A stretch of 48,893 nucleotides of DNA from a bacterium (GTDB taxonomy: Bacteria; Armatimonadota; Fimbriimonadia; Fimbriimonadales; Fimbriimonadaceae). Made by a program: the position numbers and the translations under genes. This document shows positions 8,969-18,378 of the stretch, in pieces. The notes beneath the pieces are model-generated. The model saw only the letters and a program-made list of their open reading frames with translations, was not told the DNA's origin and ran no database searches. The number at the start of each line of letters is the position of its first letter. Position 1 is the first letter of the stretch. The stretch lies in contig JAIXQR010000006.1 of NCBI GenBank assembly GCA_027485645.1, forward strand, positions 1-48,893. Direction: 5' to 3'.

Positions 8969-8991
8969 GAAACGTTTCTCAAGTCATAATA
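8969..8991 (-). promoter_or_regulatory. LacI-type operator and promoter of the lacI-prepilin operon
   Basis: GAAACGTTTC (8969-8978) is a perfect 10-bp palindrome with a central CG, the classic LacI/GalR/CcpA-type operator form. An outer repeat AGAAACG...CGTTTCT spans it too. On the minus strand a -10 TATTAT (8986-8991) lies just upstream, placing the operator at the start of transcription, where binding would block initiation. I see only a weak -35. Confidence 0.7.
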
Positions 8992-9158
8992 CGCGAGAGA
9001 TTGGTGATAAATGGCACGAGAATGAAAATTTGTTTGGATTTTTTCTCGACCTTGGGAATGGTTGCCAGTTACTCCTCAAGTGCTCGATCTTCACACGTTA
9101 TCGTTAAGAAATACCAATAAGAGCGGCGATCTCATATGAACCCGGCGGCGGTCTCGGT

Positions 9159-9164
9159 CATAAT
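9159..9164 (+). promoter_or_regulatory. Candidate -10 element of guaB
   Basis: CATAAT ends 5 bases before the guaB ATG and no Shine-Dalgarno is present. This placement implies that transcription starts at or next to the start codon (leaderless). The -35 is poor, so confidence is limited. Confidence 0.4.
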
Positions 9165-9169
9165 TTCCT

Positions 9170-10648
9170 ATGCCCACGTTTAGAGAAGGCCTCAGCTTTG
9201 ATGACATTCTGCTCATCCCAAAAAAGACCGAGGTGCTTCCTAGCGACGTAGACCTTTCCACCGAGTTTCTTCCATCCATTAGACTCCGAGTGCCCATCGT
9301 ATCGGCACCGATGGATACGGTCACCGACGCCCGGCTCGCGATTGCGATCGCACGAGAAGGTGGCGTTGGCGTGATCCACCGCAACATGACCATCGACCAG
9401 CAAACGGAGCAGGTTGACCGGGTTAAGCGGTCGGAAAGTGGCGTTATCACGAAGCCGTTTAAGCTCGGCCCAGATGCCTCGATTCAGGATGCGGTGAACC
9501 TGATGGAGCGATTCCACATCTCGGGCGTTCCGATCATCGATGAAGACGGCACCCTTGTTGGCATCCTGACTAACCGAGATATTCGCTTCGAAACGGATTA
9601 CACAGCCTCTATTCGGTCTCGAATGACAAGCAAGGATCTCATCACGGCCCCGGTCGGGACTGACCTTGCCAAGGCGCAAGAGATGCTTGCCAAGCATCGG
9701 ATTGAAAAGCTCCCGCTTGTCGATGACAATTTCAAACTTCGCGGCCTCATTACGATCAAGGACATTCTCAAAGTCCAGCGGCACCCGCTAGCGACCAAAG
9801 ACCAGAAAGGTCGACTCGTGGTTGGCGCCGCGATCGGCGCGCTTCGCGAGCCGTATGAGCGAGCAAAGGCGCTTCACGATGCCGGGGCCGACTTCATCGT
9901 GATCGATGCGGCGCACGGTCACTCGAAGGGAGTCATGGACTGCCTTAAAATGTTGAAGGACAAGCTTCCCGACCTGAAAGTTGTGGCTGGAAACGTCGCG
10001 ACCAAGGAGTCGGTTCGAGACCTGGTCGCCATCGGCGCGGACGCGCTTCGGGTGGGCATCGGAGCAGGTTCGATCTGCACGACTCGAGTCGTTGCCGGCG
10101 TTGGCGTTCCGCAGTTCTCGGCGGTGCTGGATTGCTGCGAGGTCGCAAACGAACTTGGAATCCCAACGATCGCGGACGGCGGAATCCGCTCCTCGGGTGA
10201 TGTCGTCAAGAGCATGGCGGCTGGTGCCAGCTGCGTGATGATGGGGAACATGTTCGCCGGAACCGAAGAGAGTCCAGGCGAGATCGAGATCTACCGAAAT
10301 CGAGCCTACAAGGTGTACCGAGGCATGGGCTCGGTTGGCGCCATGCGGCAGGGAAGCAGCGACCGCTATATGCAAGTCAAGGAGAAAGGCGGCGTGCTCG
10401 TTCCGGAAGGCGTTGAAGGCCGAGTTCCGTTCAAGGGCTCCCTCGCAGACACGATGAATCAGCTTATCGGAGGTCTGCGGTCCGGCATGGGTTACGTCGG
10501 CGCGAGCACTTTGAGCGAACTTCGAGAGAATGCCGAATTCCTGAAAATTACGAATGCTGGCCTGCGCGAGAGCCATCCGCACGACGTGATGATCACGAAA
10601 GAGCCACCCAACTACAGCTCACCGTACGCGGACAGCGACACCGACTGA
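9170..10648 (+). CDS. guaB: Inosine-5'-monophosphate dehydrogenase
   Basis: Oxidises IMP to XMP with NAD, the committed step of GMP synthesis. The 492-residue protein has the standard layout: N-terminal part of the TIM barrel ([19 protein letters not shown]), two CBS domains at about residues 95-210, then the rest of the barrel. The catalytic loop [20 protein letters not shown] carries Cys303, and the flap region around [15 protein letters not shown] is present. The ATG at 9170 gives [10 protein letters not shown]; a -10-like CATAAT 5 bases upstream suggests a leaderless message. Confidence 0.97.
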   Translation: MPTFREGLSFDDILLIPKKTEVLPSDVDLSTEFLPSIRLRVPIVSAPMDTVTDARLAIAIAREGGVGVIHRNMTIDQQTEQVDRVKRSESGVITKPFKLGPDASIQDAVNLMERFHISGVPIIDEDGTLVGILTNRDIRFETDYTASIRSRMTSKDLITAPVGTDLAKAQEMLAKHRIEKLPLVDDNFKLRGLITIKDILKVQRHPLATKDQKGRLVVGAAIGALREPYERAKALHDAGADFIVIDAAHGHSKGVMDCLKMLKDKLPDLKVVAGNVATKESVRDLVAIGADALRVGIGAGSICTTRVVAGVGVPQFSAVLDCCEVANELGIPTIADGGIRSSGDVVKSMAAGASCVMMGNMFAGTEESPGEIEIYRNRAYKVYRGMGSVGAMRQGSSDRYMQVKEKGGVLVPEGVEGRVPFKGSLADTMNQLIGGLRSGMGYVGASTLSELRENAEFLKITNAGLRESHPHDVMITKEPPNYSSPYADSDTD

Positions 10649-10699
10649 TATTTTTCTCGTCTTCCGGCCAAACTAAGGGCTCGTTCAGGAGCAACAACG

Positions 10700-11860
10700 A
10701 TGTCGGGAAAGAAAACAGTCAACGTCGGTCTAATCGGTTATCAGTTCATGGGTAAGGCGCACTCAAACGCCTACCGACAGGTCAATCACTTCTTCCCAGA
10801 TTTGCCGGTGGAGGTCCACATGCACACGATCTGCGGTCGAAATGAGGCCAAGGTCAAGGAAGCCGCCGCCCAGTACGGATGGAAGCACGTCGAAACTGAT
10901 TGGCGAAAGGTCATCGAGAATCCAGATATTGATGTCATCGATATCTCCACGCCGGGCAACCTGCACGCGGAAATCGCCATCGCAGCCGCTGCTGCCGGCA
11001 AGGCCGTCTTCTGCGAGAAGCCGATCGGGAATACGCTTCCCGAAGCTAAAGCAATGCTCGAAGCGGTCATGGAGCACACCGTGCCTCACGCCGTATTTCA
11101 CAACTACCGCAAGGCTCCTGCCGTCGGCCTTGCCAAGCAGATGATCGAAGCTGGCGAGCTCGGCACGATCTACCACTGGCGCGCAACCTACCTTCAGGAC
11201 TGGATCGCAGATCCAAACTTCCCGCTGGTTTGGCGATTGCAGAAGGAGATCGCCGGTAGCGGAACGCACGGCGACATTAACGCGCACATCATCGACATGG
11301 CGCGACACTTGGTCGGAGAAATCGACGAAGTCTGCGGCTTGCTGCACACGTTTGTGAAGCAGCGACCCATCGCCGGTGAAATCGATGCCTCCCTCGGCGC
11401 GAAGGCAACGGCCGAAATGGGCGACGTTACGGTTGACGATGCAGCAATGTTCTTGGCCAAGTTCAAGAACGGTGCCCTCGGAACGTTCGAGGCAAGCCGA
11501 TTTGCTGTGGGTCGAAAGAACTATCACCGATGGGAAATCAACGGCTCGAAGGGCTCGATCGTGTTCAACCTTGAGCGAATGAACGAGCTCGAGTACTACA
11601 ACGAAGGCGCCGCGGATGGTCGAAAGGGCTTCACCGTGATTCAGGCAACCGAGAGCGTTCACCCATGGGCTGGTCAGTACTGGCCGGTAGCGCACATTCT
11701 TGGCTACGAGCACACGTTTGTGAACCTGTTGGCCGATGCGTTTGCGGCTATGGCCGATGGAAAACCCATCAGTCCAAACTTCATTGACGGGTACGAGAAC
11801 CAGCGGGTTTTGGATGCGGTTGAGCGATCGAGCGAGACCCGCGCTTGGGTTCAACTCTAA
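10700..11860 (+). CDS. Gfo/Idh/MocA family oxidoreductase
   Basis: A 386-residue NAD(P)-dependent oxidoreductase of the family that acts on sugars and inositols. The N-terminal Rossmann fold starts VNVGLIGYQFMGKAHSNAYR, and the family motif for the nucleotide/lysine region is VFCEKPIGNTLPEA (EKP with the conserved Lys). GTHGDINAHIIDMARHLVGE in the C-terminal domain carries the usual catalytic Asp/His region. The ATG follows CAGGAG at good spacing. Substrate cannot be deduced; related proteins act as dehydrogenases of myo-inositol, scyllo-inositol or glucose derivatives. A terminator follows. Confidence 0.92.
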   Translation: MSGKKTVNVGLIGYQFMGKAHSNAYRQVNHFFPDLPVEVHMHTICGRNEAKVKEAAAQYGWKHVETDWRKVIENPDIDVIDISTPGNLHAEIAIAAAAAGKAVFCEKPIGNTLPEAKAMLEAVMEHTVPHAVFHNYRKAPAVGLAKQMIEAGELGTIYHWRATYLQDWIADPNFPLVWRLQKEIAGSGTHGDINAHIIDMARHLVGEIDEVCGLLHTFVKQRPIAGEIDASLGAKATAEMGDVTVDDAAMFLAKFKNGALGTFEASRFAVGRKNYHRWEINGSKGSIVFNLERMNELEYYNEGAADGRKGFTVIQATESVHPWAGQYWPVAHILGYEHTFVNLLADAFAAMADGKPISPNFIDGYENQRVLDAVERSSETRAWVQL

Positions 11861-11879
11861 GAAAAAACGAGAAAACATC

Positions 11880-11930
11880 ACATCCCCGGGCCAACTTTCG
11901 AAACTTGGACCGGGGATGTTCGTCTTTTCT
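11880..11930 (+). terminator. Terminator after the Gfo/Idh/MocA gene
   Basis: ACATCCCCGG / CCGGGGATGT close a long hairpin whose interior (CCAACTTTCGAAACTTGG) is itself nearly palindromic, followed by a T-rich stretch (TCTTTTCT). Confidence 0.8.
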
Positions 11931-12005
11931 AACGGGGAAATGCTCTTTTAAGGAATTAATGGCTCAGGAAGAGCCATACTTAGAGTGGGCAGATTGCATC
12001 TAAAA

Positions 12006-15000
12006 ATGAGAGGAGCACGGCGAAAGCAGACATGGACGAGTTTGCTTGCCTTCGCGACCGTATCGGTTGCGCTTGGGCAGGCTCCCCAAGTCGTGCCTGA
12101 TGCTCCTAAAGTTGCGATCGGCGGCACGCCTACCGTGGACTACGTTTCGGTCCGAGCGTCTACCCCTGGTTGCCCGCTGCGGTACGGCAACATCATCGCC
12201 GGTTCGGAGCGAATTGAACTCAATGGTCGCAGCCTGAAGGCAAGCGAGGACTACGCCATCGACTATGAGTCGGGTGTTGTGTACCTAAAGGTTCCAGCGA
12301 AGGCAGGCAACGTTCTTACCGTTGCGTATCGCTACAACGAAAAAGCTGACCCTAACGCGCCGAAGGCAGTTAAGGGGCTGGCCGGATTCAAATTTGATCT
12401 TGTACCGGGCGGATTGAGCTTCATGACCGGTCTCGGTGTTGCCGAGCGGTCCGGAGACGGAAGCGTCCTCATGGGCAACACGTTTGGCCTGAACAACGCC
12501 TTCAAACTTAATGGAGGCGGCAAGCTCAGCGGCGTCTTCATGATGGGCGAGCGCACGCAATCGGGCAACCGAGCCGGCATGAACATGCGCGGCGATACCG
12601 GTGGCAATGCTCTCGGCGACACCGGGAAGTCTCAGCTCATTCTTCAGAACCTAACGACGAAGGCGCTGGGCGGCGATGTTTCGATTGACTACCAGGACGT
12701 AAGCAAGAACTTCGCTTCGTTCTCTGCCTTGGGAGATTCTGGTCTCGACGACGCGACGATCAATAGGTTGCGCTCCGAACGTGGCTTGAACCGATTGGGC
12801 TTTAGCGCAAACGGCCTCAAGATGGGCTCGGCTTCCGTAAGCTCTTCCTTCCGAAAGGTTTCTGACGAAGCCGGAACGATCGACTGGCGAAGCTACGGCG
12901 TCGCCCAGGGCGGCTTCAAGGCGAACTTCAGTAGCCAATACGTTGAGTCCGGGTTTGCAAGGTTTAAGGACATTGCCGAGCAAGATCGCGAGCAGCTGAT
13001 GCGAGAGCGCGGCATTCGGCGCGAGAACTGGGCCAGTGAGTTCGCGAGCAAGACGAACAAGATCAGCTACGTTTCTTCACGCATCGAAGACGTGGCGCAG
13101 AACAAGGCGATTGCTCGAAATGAGCTGACGCTGTCGTCGGCGCTTGGAAAGCTGAGCTTTGGCAGCCAGAACGTTTCTAACGCGTTCGGAAGAATGGACA
13201 GCTTGCTCGGACAAGAGAAGGCCACCTTCGGACTTGAAGCTGGCTTGAGCCGTCAATGGACCAGCCTTAATACTTCGCTCTTCGGTAAGGCAACGGAGTT
13301 TTCGTTTGATTCGAAATCTCTGTCTTCCAATGCGGGCGACTTCAACGCAAAGAACATTGCTCTCAAGGCAAAGACCTGGAGCATTGAATCCGTTGGACGG
13401 ACCGCGGATAAAGGCTTTGCTGGCTTCCATGGAATGAACGATGCGGAGAAGGACCAGAACATCGTCCAGATTGCTCGGATGTATGGCCCTGGGTCGGCGC
13501 CGCGGCCGGAAGATCGACACTACTTCGGACAAAGCGCCGGAGTTGATCGAAACTTCACCTCTCTCACGGCTCAGCCGTTCAAGGGTTGGAACCTCAACTT
13601 CTCGGAGCTGAAGCTCACGGGACAGACCGATGGTGGCTCGGTACAGTCAATGAGCATCAATCGGGACAAGTTTGAGGCGACCTACCGCCGACAGGAGCTG
13701 GGCGACCGATTTAGCGAACTGAACTCCTTGATGAGCTTCGAAAAGATGAAGCTCGGAAATGTTGCCGGACTTGACCGAAGCGACTTCGGACTCAAGATGT
13801 CGCTTGGCGGACAGAAGAACTTTGCCTTCTCTCGAACCACGGCCGGCGTCGCACAGAACGGCTTCGACCGCACTTCCGGCGAGTTTAAGGACAAGAAGAT
13901 TGAGGTCAAGTTCAACGCCCGAGAGGTGGACTCCAGTCTTCAGTCGTTCAACGGCTTGGTCGATTCCGAAAAGGACCTGCTGATGTCTCTGCAGGGCTAC
14001 CGCCAGCGTGATGCCTCGTTGAAGTGGCAGATCATGCCGAATTTCAACATCAACGCTTTTGGTTACGATGCCGCGAGCGAAGCACTGAACGTTGACGAGC
14101 GAATTCGGAACTACAACCTTGCCTGGTCGCCGCTCAGCAAGACGCAGGTGAACTACTCGCGCAACGAACGATCGCGTGGCACCTCCGCCTCTACGCTTTT
14201 TGCAGAAGTCGTGGAGCGCATTTCGCTGAGTCGAGACTTTGGCAAACTTGGCCAGATCGCTTTCCTCGACGAAAAGATCGATTTTGATGGTTCCGAAGCC
14301 AAGTCGCTCGATTCTCGAAAGCAGTACATCGCTTACCAGACCAAGCTGAACCAGAAGACGGACTTGCGCACCGCGCAAACGAACACCGACTTCCAGGACG
14401 GAACGTCAGAAAAGGTCAGCGAGAACACAGTTTCGACTAGCGTTTCGAAGACGTTGAGCCTGAGCGTGACGGACGTGAACGTAGACCGAGAAGGCGACGA
14501 GCGCGACGAGCGCCGCCGCAACTACGGCTTCTGGTGGGACCTTGGAAAGGGTCTCCGCATCAGCTATGGTTACGCACGACAACTTGTCGGCGAGAACGTA
14601 GGACAGCTTTCCTCGACCGTCGCGATAGGCAATACGAACGGTAACGTCAACCCAGACCAGGTTGGTCAGGTTCAGGGAAGCGAGCTACAAGGTCTCCGCG
14701 TTGGTGGTGGCTATGGCGTTAACCAGTGGGACCAAAACGCGCGCACCCAGGCCTTCTCGAACTTTAGCGTTGCGACGGCCAAGCCCATTCAAATAGGGAT
14801 GTTCAAGGAAGTTTCATTCCGATTTGGAATGGATCAAGCTTCGGACTACTCAACCTTCCTCCGAGAAAACCGATTGGTCAACTTGGAAGGCAAGTTGGGC
14901 TCGAATAAGCTCGGTTACCAGTACGTGAGCCAAATGCACACGTCTGGAACGCGCGGCATTGACCGGATTTTCCGACTTGATACCGACATGTCGGACAAGC

Positions 15001-15536
15001 GAATGTTCACCGCTTCGGTCTTCTACAAGGTGCGAACTTTGCCTTGGGACGACCAGATCATGGTGCGCAACTTCAACTTCGCGGTCCGCCCGGCAAAGGC
15101 TCTCGAGCTGGTCCATCGAATTGAGACCAACCCGGAAATTGCGCGAGCAGACGTTTTCTTGGGATCGTTGCCACAGGCTTCTCGAAGCAACAAGTGGGAG
15201 CTGAACTGGAAGCGCTCTTCGGCAATGACCGTCGGTGCCAACTGGCAGGAACTCGTGAACGATCAGAACGGCGCAACCGCCCGAACGGCGGGTGTTTCGA
15301 TGCTGATGTTTGAGAACTCTGGCAGCCCGCTTCGGCTGTTCTACGGACTGGAACAAGCTGACGGCAACGTGCTGCGAAGCACGAAGCACCGCTATAGCGT
15401 TCAGTTCGACCAGAAAGCCGGTCCAAACCAGTCGCTGAGTTTGTTCCTCGGAAACCTGAGCTACCAGCACCGAATTGATAACGGATTCGACCGGAACAAC
15501 TGGTCGATGCGCATGAACTACCAGTTGCGATTCTAG
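12006..15536 (+). CDS. Giant outer-membrane beta-barrel-like protein
   Basis: A 1176-residue exported protein. After the Arg/Lys-rich start there is a hydrophobic signal segment ending near ALGQA. Residues ~40-110 form a domain with NIIAGSERIELNGR and DYAIDYESGVVYLKVP, a beta-sandwich pattern seen at the N-terminus of some large outer-membrane proteins of Bacteroidota and related phyla. The remainder is made of alternating polar/hydrophobic beta-strand stretches and ends in MNYQLRF, with the C-terminal Phe that BAM substrates carry. No enzymatic motif is visible. I take the ATG at 12006 because it gives a clean signal peptide; a GTG at 11985 is the longer alternative. Function unknown; a translocon- or receptor-like role is only a guess. 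Confidence 0.7.
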   Translation: MRGARRKQTWTSLLAFATVSVALGQAPQVVPDAPKVAIGGTPTVDYVSVRASTPGCPLRYGNIIAGSERIELNGRSLKASEDYAIDYESGVVYLKVPAKAGNVLTVAYRYNEKADPNAPKAVKGLAGFKFDLVPGGLSFMTGLGVAERSGDGSVLMGNTFGLNNAFKLNGGGKLSGVFMMGERTQSGNRAGMNMRGDTGGNALGDTGKSQLILQNLTTKALGGDVSIDYQDVSKNFASFSALGDSGLDDATINRLRSERGLNRLGFSANGLKMGSASVSSSFRKVSDEAGTIDWRSYGVAQGGFKANFSSQYVESGFARFKDIAEQDREQLMRERGIRRENWASEFASKTNKISYVSSRIEDVAQNKAIARNELTLSSALGKLSFGSQNVSNAFGRMDSLLGQEKATFGLEAGLSRQWTSLNTSLFGKATEFSFDSKSLSSNAGDFNAKNIALKAKTWSIESVGRTADKGFAGFHGMNDAEKDQNIVQIARMYGPGSAPRPEDRHYFGQSAGVDRNFTSLTAQPFKGWNLNFSELKLTGQTDGGSVQSMSINRDKFEATYRRQELGDRFSELNSLMSFEKMKLGNVAGLDRSDFGLKMSLGGQKNFAFSRTTAGVAQNGFDRTSGEFKDKKIEVKFNAREVDSSLQSFNGLVDSEKDLLMSLQGYRQRDASLKWQIMPNFNINAFGYDAASEALNVDERIRNYNLAWSPLSKTQVNYSRNERSRGTSASTLFAEVVERISLSRDFGKLGQIAFLDEKIDFDGSEAKSLDSRKQYIAYQTKLNQKTDLRTAQTNTDFQDGTSEKVSENTVSTSVSKTLSLSVTDVNVDREGDERDERRRNYGFWWDLGKGLRISYGYARQLVGENVGQLSSTVAIGNTNGNVNPDQVGQVQGSELQGLRVGGGYGVNQWDQNARTQAFSNFSVATAKPIQIGMFKEVSFRFGMDQASDYSTFLRENRLVNLEGKLGSNKLGYQYVSQMHTSGTRGIDRIFRLDTDMSDKRMFTASVFYKVRTLPWDDQIMVRNFNFAVRPAKALELVHRIETNPEIARADVFLGSLPQASRSNKWELNWKRSSAMTVGANWQELVNDQNGATARTAGVSMLMFENSGSPLRLFYGLEQADGNVLRSTKHRYSVQFDQKAGPNQSLSLFLGNLSYQHRIDNGFDRNNWSMRMNYQLRF

Positions 15537-15562
15537 TCGCTCCAATTGGGTAGAACGCGTTG

Positions 15563-16456
15563 ATGCCCAACACTTCCTTTCCCGGACAAGACACCGCCAT
15601 TTGGATTCCGAGCGGACGAGCAACCCTTGCGGTGCCCCAGGCTTTTGGGCCGAGAATTCTCTGGTTTGGCGTGGCCGAAGGGACCAACCTGCTGTATCTA
15701 GCCGACGAATCCAAGCTTCAGCTTGGTGGCGAGGGGTACCGGTTCTACGGCGGTCACCGACTCTGGATCGCTCCTGAGAGCCCGGCGCGAAGCATGCAGC
15801 CGGACAACGATCCAGTCACCGTTGTGGAAGCGAACGGAGCATTTTCGTTCTCTAGCGCGGCGGACAAGTTTGGAGTGCAGAAAACGCTCTCAATTCGGCC
15901 ACTCGGCGAAGAGACTTACCAAGTGGTTCACACCGTGACGAACCACTCCGCCTATGAGCTAGAGCTGGCCGCTTGGTCGCTTAGCATGATGAAAGCGGGG
16001 ACGACCGTTCATTTCCCGCAGCCGCCGTTTGAGCGCCATGTCGATCGATTGACGCCAAATCGTCCGCTCGTTACTTGGGGCTACACAAAGCTGGGCGATC
16101 CTCGATGGACTTGGGGCGATCAACTCGCTTCCTTGCGACAGGATGAGGCCATGGGGCCGGTTAAGATCGGTACCTTCTTGATTCAGGGGTACGCCGCCGC
16201 GGAGAGCGAAGGGCACCTCTTGGTTAAGAAGTTTGGTGTCTCACCTAGCGCCGTGCATGCCGATATGGGCTGCAATTTCGAGACCTTCACGAACGAAGAC
16301 ATGATCGAGATCGAAACATTGAGTCCGCTGGTCCGACTGGGGACCGGTGAGTCGGTGACCCATTCCGAAACCTGGCGGCTGTTTGTCGACACCACTCTCA
16401 CCGGCACGGACGCCGAGCGGGCAGCGCTCCTCGCCGAACTCGCCGCGACTATTTAA
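15563..16456 (+). CDS. DUF4380-like / galactose-mutarotase-fold protein
   Basis: A 297-residue protein, probably cytoplasmic (no signal peptide). The beta-rich pattern, with GGEGYRFYGGHRLWIAPE near residue 60, YQVVHTVTNHSAYELELAAW near 125 and SVTHSETWRLFVD near the C-terminus, matches the mutarotase-like fold of DUF4380 proteins that handle sugars. No catalytic assignment is possible. The start is ATG at 15563 (a TTG sits directly before it). It follows the barrel gene by 26 bases and overlaps the convergent pseudopilin-like gene by 8 bases at the 3' end. Confidence 0.65.
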   Translation: MPNTSFPGQDTAIWIPSGRATLAVPQAFGPRILWFGVAEGTNLLYLADESKLQLGGEGYRFYGGHRLWIAPESPARSMQPDNDPVTVVEANGAFSFSSAADKFGVQKTLSIRPLGEETYQVVHTVTNHSAYELELAAWSLSMMKAGTTVHFPQPPFERHVDRLTPNRPLVTWGYTKLGDPRWTWGDQLASLRQDEAMGPVKIGTFLIQGYAAAESEGHLLVKKFGVSPSAVHADMGCNFETFTNEDMIEIETLSPLVRLGTGESVTHSETWRLFVDTTLTGTDAERAALLAELAATI

Positions 16457-17285
16457 TCAGCGTACGTGCGGGCACGGTCCATCGGCCAAGGGGAGTCCCA
16501 TCGCGATTCAAGCGAAGAACGGCTTCCTTTGGCTTGAGGATTACGAGCTCTCCCGTGGCGGTGAGGGCGTGAACGCCTTCGTTGTGCCGTCCGACCGCGC
16601 CGTCAAACACTCCGGTGCTCGACTTTCGGAAGGCGAGTCGGGTGACCGACTTGGACTTCTTGTTCGGGAAGAAGTTGTCGTTGTCGAATCCAATCGCGAC
16701 ACCGTCTGGGATCGCCTCGCCAGATTCATTCTTGAACGGCAGCGGATCGTACGAGTCGCCGGCTCCGGCCGAGGACGTCTCGGCAATGATGATCGTTGTG
16801 TCGGGCGACTCGATGTTGAAAATCTTCTCGGCCGAGTAGGGAAGGTACATCCCGTACGAGGCTTTCAGAGTCTTTCGTGAGTCGAGCGGGTCTTCAACCG
16901 TGATGATCTCGTCTGGCTGGGCAGAAGGGCATACAAAGCTCGCACGGGTATTCATGTACGGCGCCAAGTCGGAGTGCCAACTATAAATCAGGCCAGTTTC
17001 GCCCAAGCTGGGAGTACCGTCGCCGTTCGCGCGAAATGCGGGCGGAAGGCCATCGTCGTGGTCCTTGGCGTATAGGCCAAGCGCGGTGAACATCGCCTTA
17101 AAGTTTCCAACGCACTGAGCCTTTTCACTCTTTTCTTTACCGATCTGATAGATCGGATAAAGCGCTACAGAAAGGACAGCGAGGCCGATGAGGATGATTC
17201 GCCAGTCCTTAATGGACATGTACTGACTACGGGCGGCAGCATCATCTTCTGTCGCTTGTGGATCAAATGCGGAGTTCTCGCTCAT
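16449..17285 (-). CDS. Pseudopilin-like membrane protein without canonical prepilin signal
   Basis: A 278-residue protein with a single N-terminal membrane segment at about residues 29-48 (IILIGLAVLSVALYPIYQI) after a 28-residue hydrophilic lead. The following KAQCVGNFKAMFTALGLYAKDHDDGLPPAF mirrors the post-helix region of DUF1559-type prepilins, as do CPSAQPDE and VGRHNEGVHALTATGELV near the C-terminus (the H-X9-DG-like element). The FTLIE cleavage motif is missing, so it is probably a permanently anchored relative. Its ATG overlaps the stop of the LCP gene (ATGA), indicating coupled translation. Confidence 0.75.
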   Translation of the reverse strand: MSENSAFDPQATEDDAAARSQYMSIKDWRIILIGLAVLSVALYPIYQIGKEKSEKAQCVGNFKAMFTALGLYAKDHDDGLPPAFRANGDGTPSLGETGLIYSWHSDLAPYMNTRASFVCPSAQPDEIITVEDPLDSRKTLKASYGMYLPYSAEKIFNIESPDTTIIIAETSSAGAGDSYDPLPFKNESGEAIPDGVAIGFDNDNFFPNKKSKSVTRLAFRKSSTGVFDGAVGRHNEGVHALTATGELVILKPKEAVLRLNRDGTPLGRWTVPARTLIK

Positions 17286-18331
17286 TGTCGGCTGACCTTT
17301 GGTGGTGGTAGTAAGTTGAACTCCACGAGCTTCGCAGAAAGTTCCCGTTCGTTAACCAATAAATTCGTTCCCCTACCTGGGCGTACCGGTACTTGCCCCA
17401 TTTTAATTGTTTCTGGCTTTACGCCTCGGGCAAAGTACGCCACGCTTGCAATCTGATCTTCGGAAAGGGAATTGCCCAAGACCTCAACCGCTTTGTCCAT
17501 CACCTGAGGTAAGCGTAGGGGATCTCGCATGATGGAGTTTTTGAATGAGACGAGGAACTGCTTTTGGCGATTCTGCCGTTCGAAGTCGCTGTCCCCTCCG
17601 CCCTCGTTTCCTTTGCGGAACCGAACGTACATGAGACTATCGTAGCCGTTCAAAACATGACGGCCAGGTTGAAGATGGATGTGGACGTTGCCAGCGTTGT
17701 CGTCGTAGTCCATTTTTTTATCGACGGTGATTGGAACTCCGCCGACGATGTCCACCATTTCTTGAAAGGCTTGGTAGTTCAGCACGATCGTCTTGTCGAT
17801 CTTGACGCCCTTCAGAACGTGCTCGACCGCATTTCGCATATGCTTCGGTCCATCTTGCGCTCCGTTTACTCGGTAGTAGGCGTTAATCTTTCTTGCACGG
17901 TAGCCGGGCACTTGCGTATAGACATCACGAGGGATGCTGATGCCGGTGATGCTGTTATCGCGAAAGTTTAGGCGCGCCACTAGAATCATGTCGGCGCGTG
18001 CCGATCCCTTGATAATGGTTCCAGGTTTGCTTACGAAGCCATCTTCGGTAAAGCGCTCAACGCCCCCCCACTTACGGTCTTCGTCGGTACCCAGAACAAG
18101 CATCGTGATGCCGTCTTGATTGTTAAAGACTTCCTTTGCGGGTTTAGGTTGAAAGGCTTGTGCCGCAAGCGCGCGAAACATTCGGCTCTTCATTGCCCAA
18201 CCGGCAATGGATCCTACACTGAGCACTATCGCAAGAAAAAGAACGTAACCAAATACGCCAAGGGCCTTCTTCCAAGCCGGCCCTGCATTGCCCGATTTCC
18301 GGTTGACGGTTTTTGGTGGACGCTTCTTCAA
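17282..18331 (-). CDS. LytR-CpsA-Psr (LCP) family cell-wall ligase
   Basis: LCP enzymes transfer glycopolymers from undecaprenyl phosphate carriers to peptidoglycan. The 349-residue protein has a basic N-terminus, one membrane helix (~residues 26-46) and an extracytoplasmic LCP domain: TMLVLGTDED, ARADMILVARLNF, GISIPRDVYTQVPGY and KINAYYRVNG, with the conserved Arg/Asp set for pyrophosphate and metal binding, followed by VDIVGGVPITVDKKMDY and LNGYDSLMYVRFRKG. The start is TTG at 18331 (MKKRPPKT). A CATAAT -10-like box lies 14 bases upstream. It heads a two-gene operon with the pseudopilin-like gene. Carrier-lipid genes wecA-like/wecB/uppP nearby fit the same pathway. Confidence 0.92.
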   Translation of the reverse strand: MKKRPPKTVNRKSGNAGPAWKKALGVFGYVLFLAIVLSVGSIAGWAMKSRMFRALAAQAFQPKPAKEVFNNQDGITMLVLGTDEDRKWGGVERFTEDGFVSKPGTIIKGSARADMILVARLNFRDNSITGISIPRDVYTQVPGYRARKINAYYRVNGAQDGPKHMRNAVEHVLKGVKIDKTIVLNYQAFQEMVDIVGGVPITVDKKMDYDDNAGNVHIHLQPGRHVLNGYDSLMYVRFRKGNEGGGDSDFERQNRQKQFLVSFKNSIMRDPLRLPQVMDKAVEVLGNSLSEDQIASVAYFARGVKPETIKMGQVPVRPGRGTNLLVNERELSAKLVEFNLLPPPKVSRQ

Positions 18332-18378
18332 AATTGGCTCTATATTATGACTAACCGCGTTCTGAGGCTAAAAGTGCC

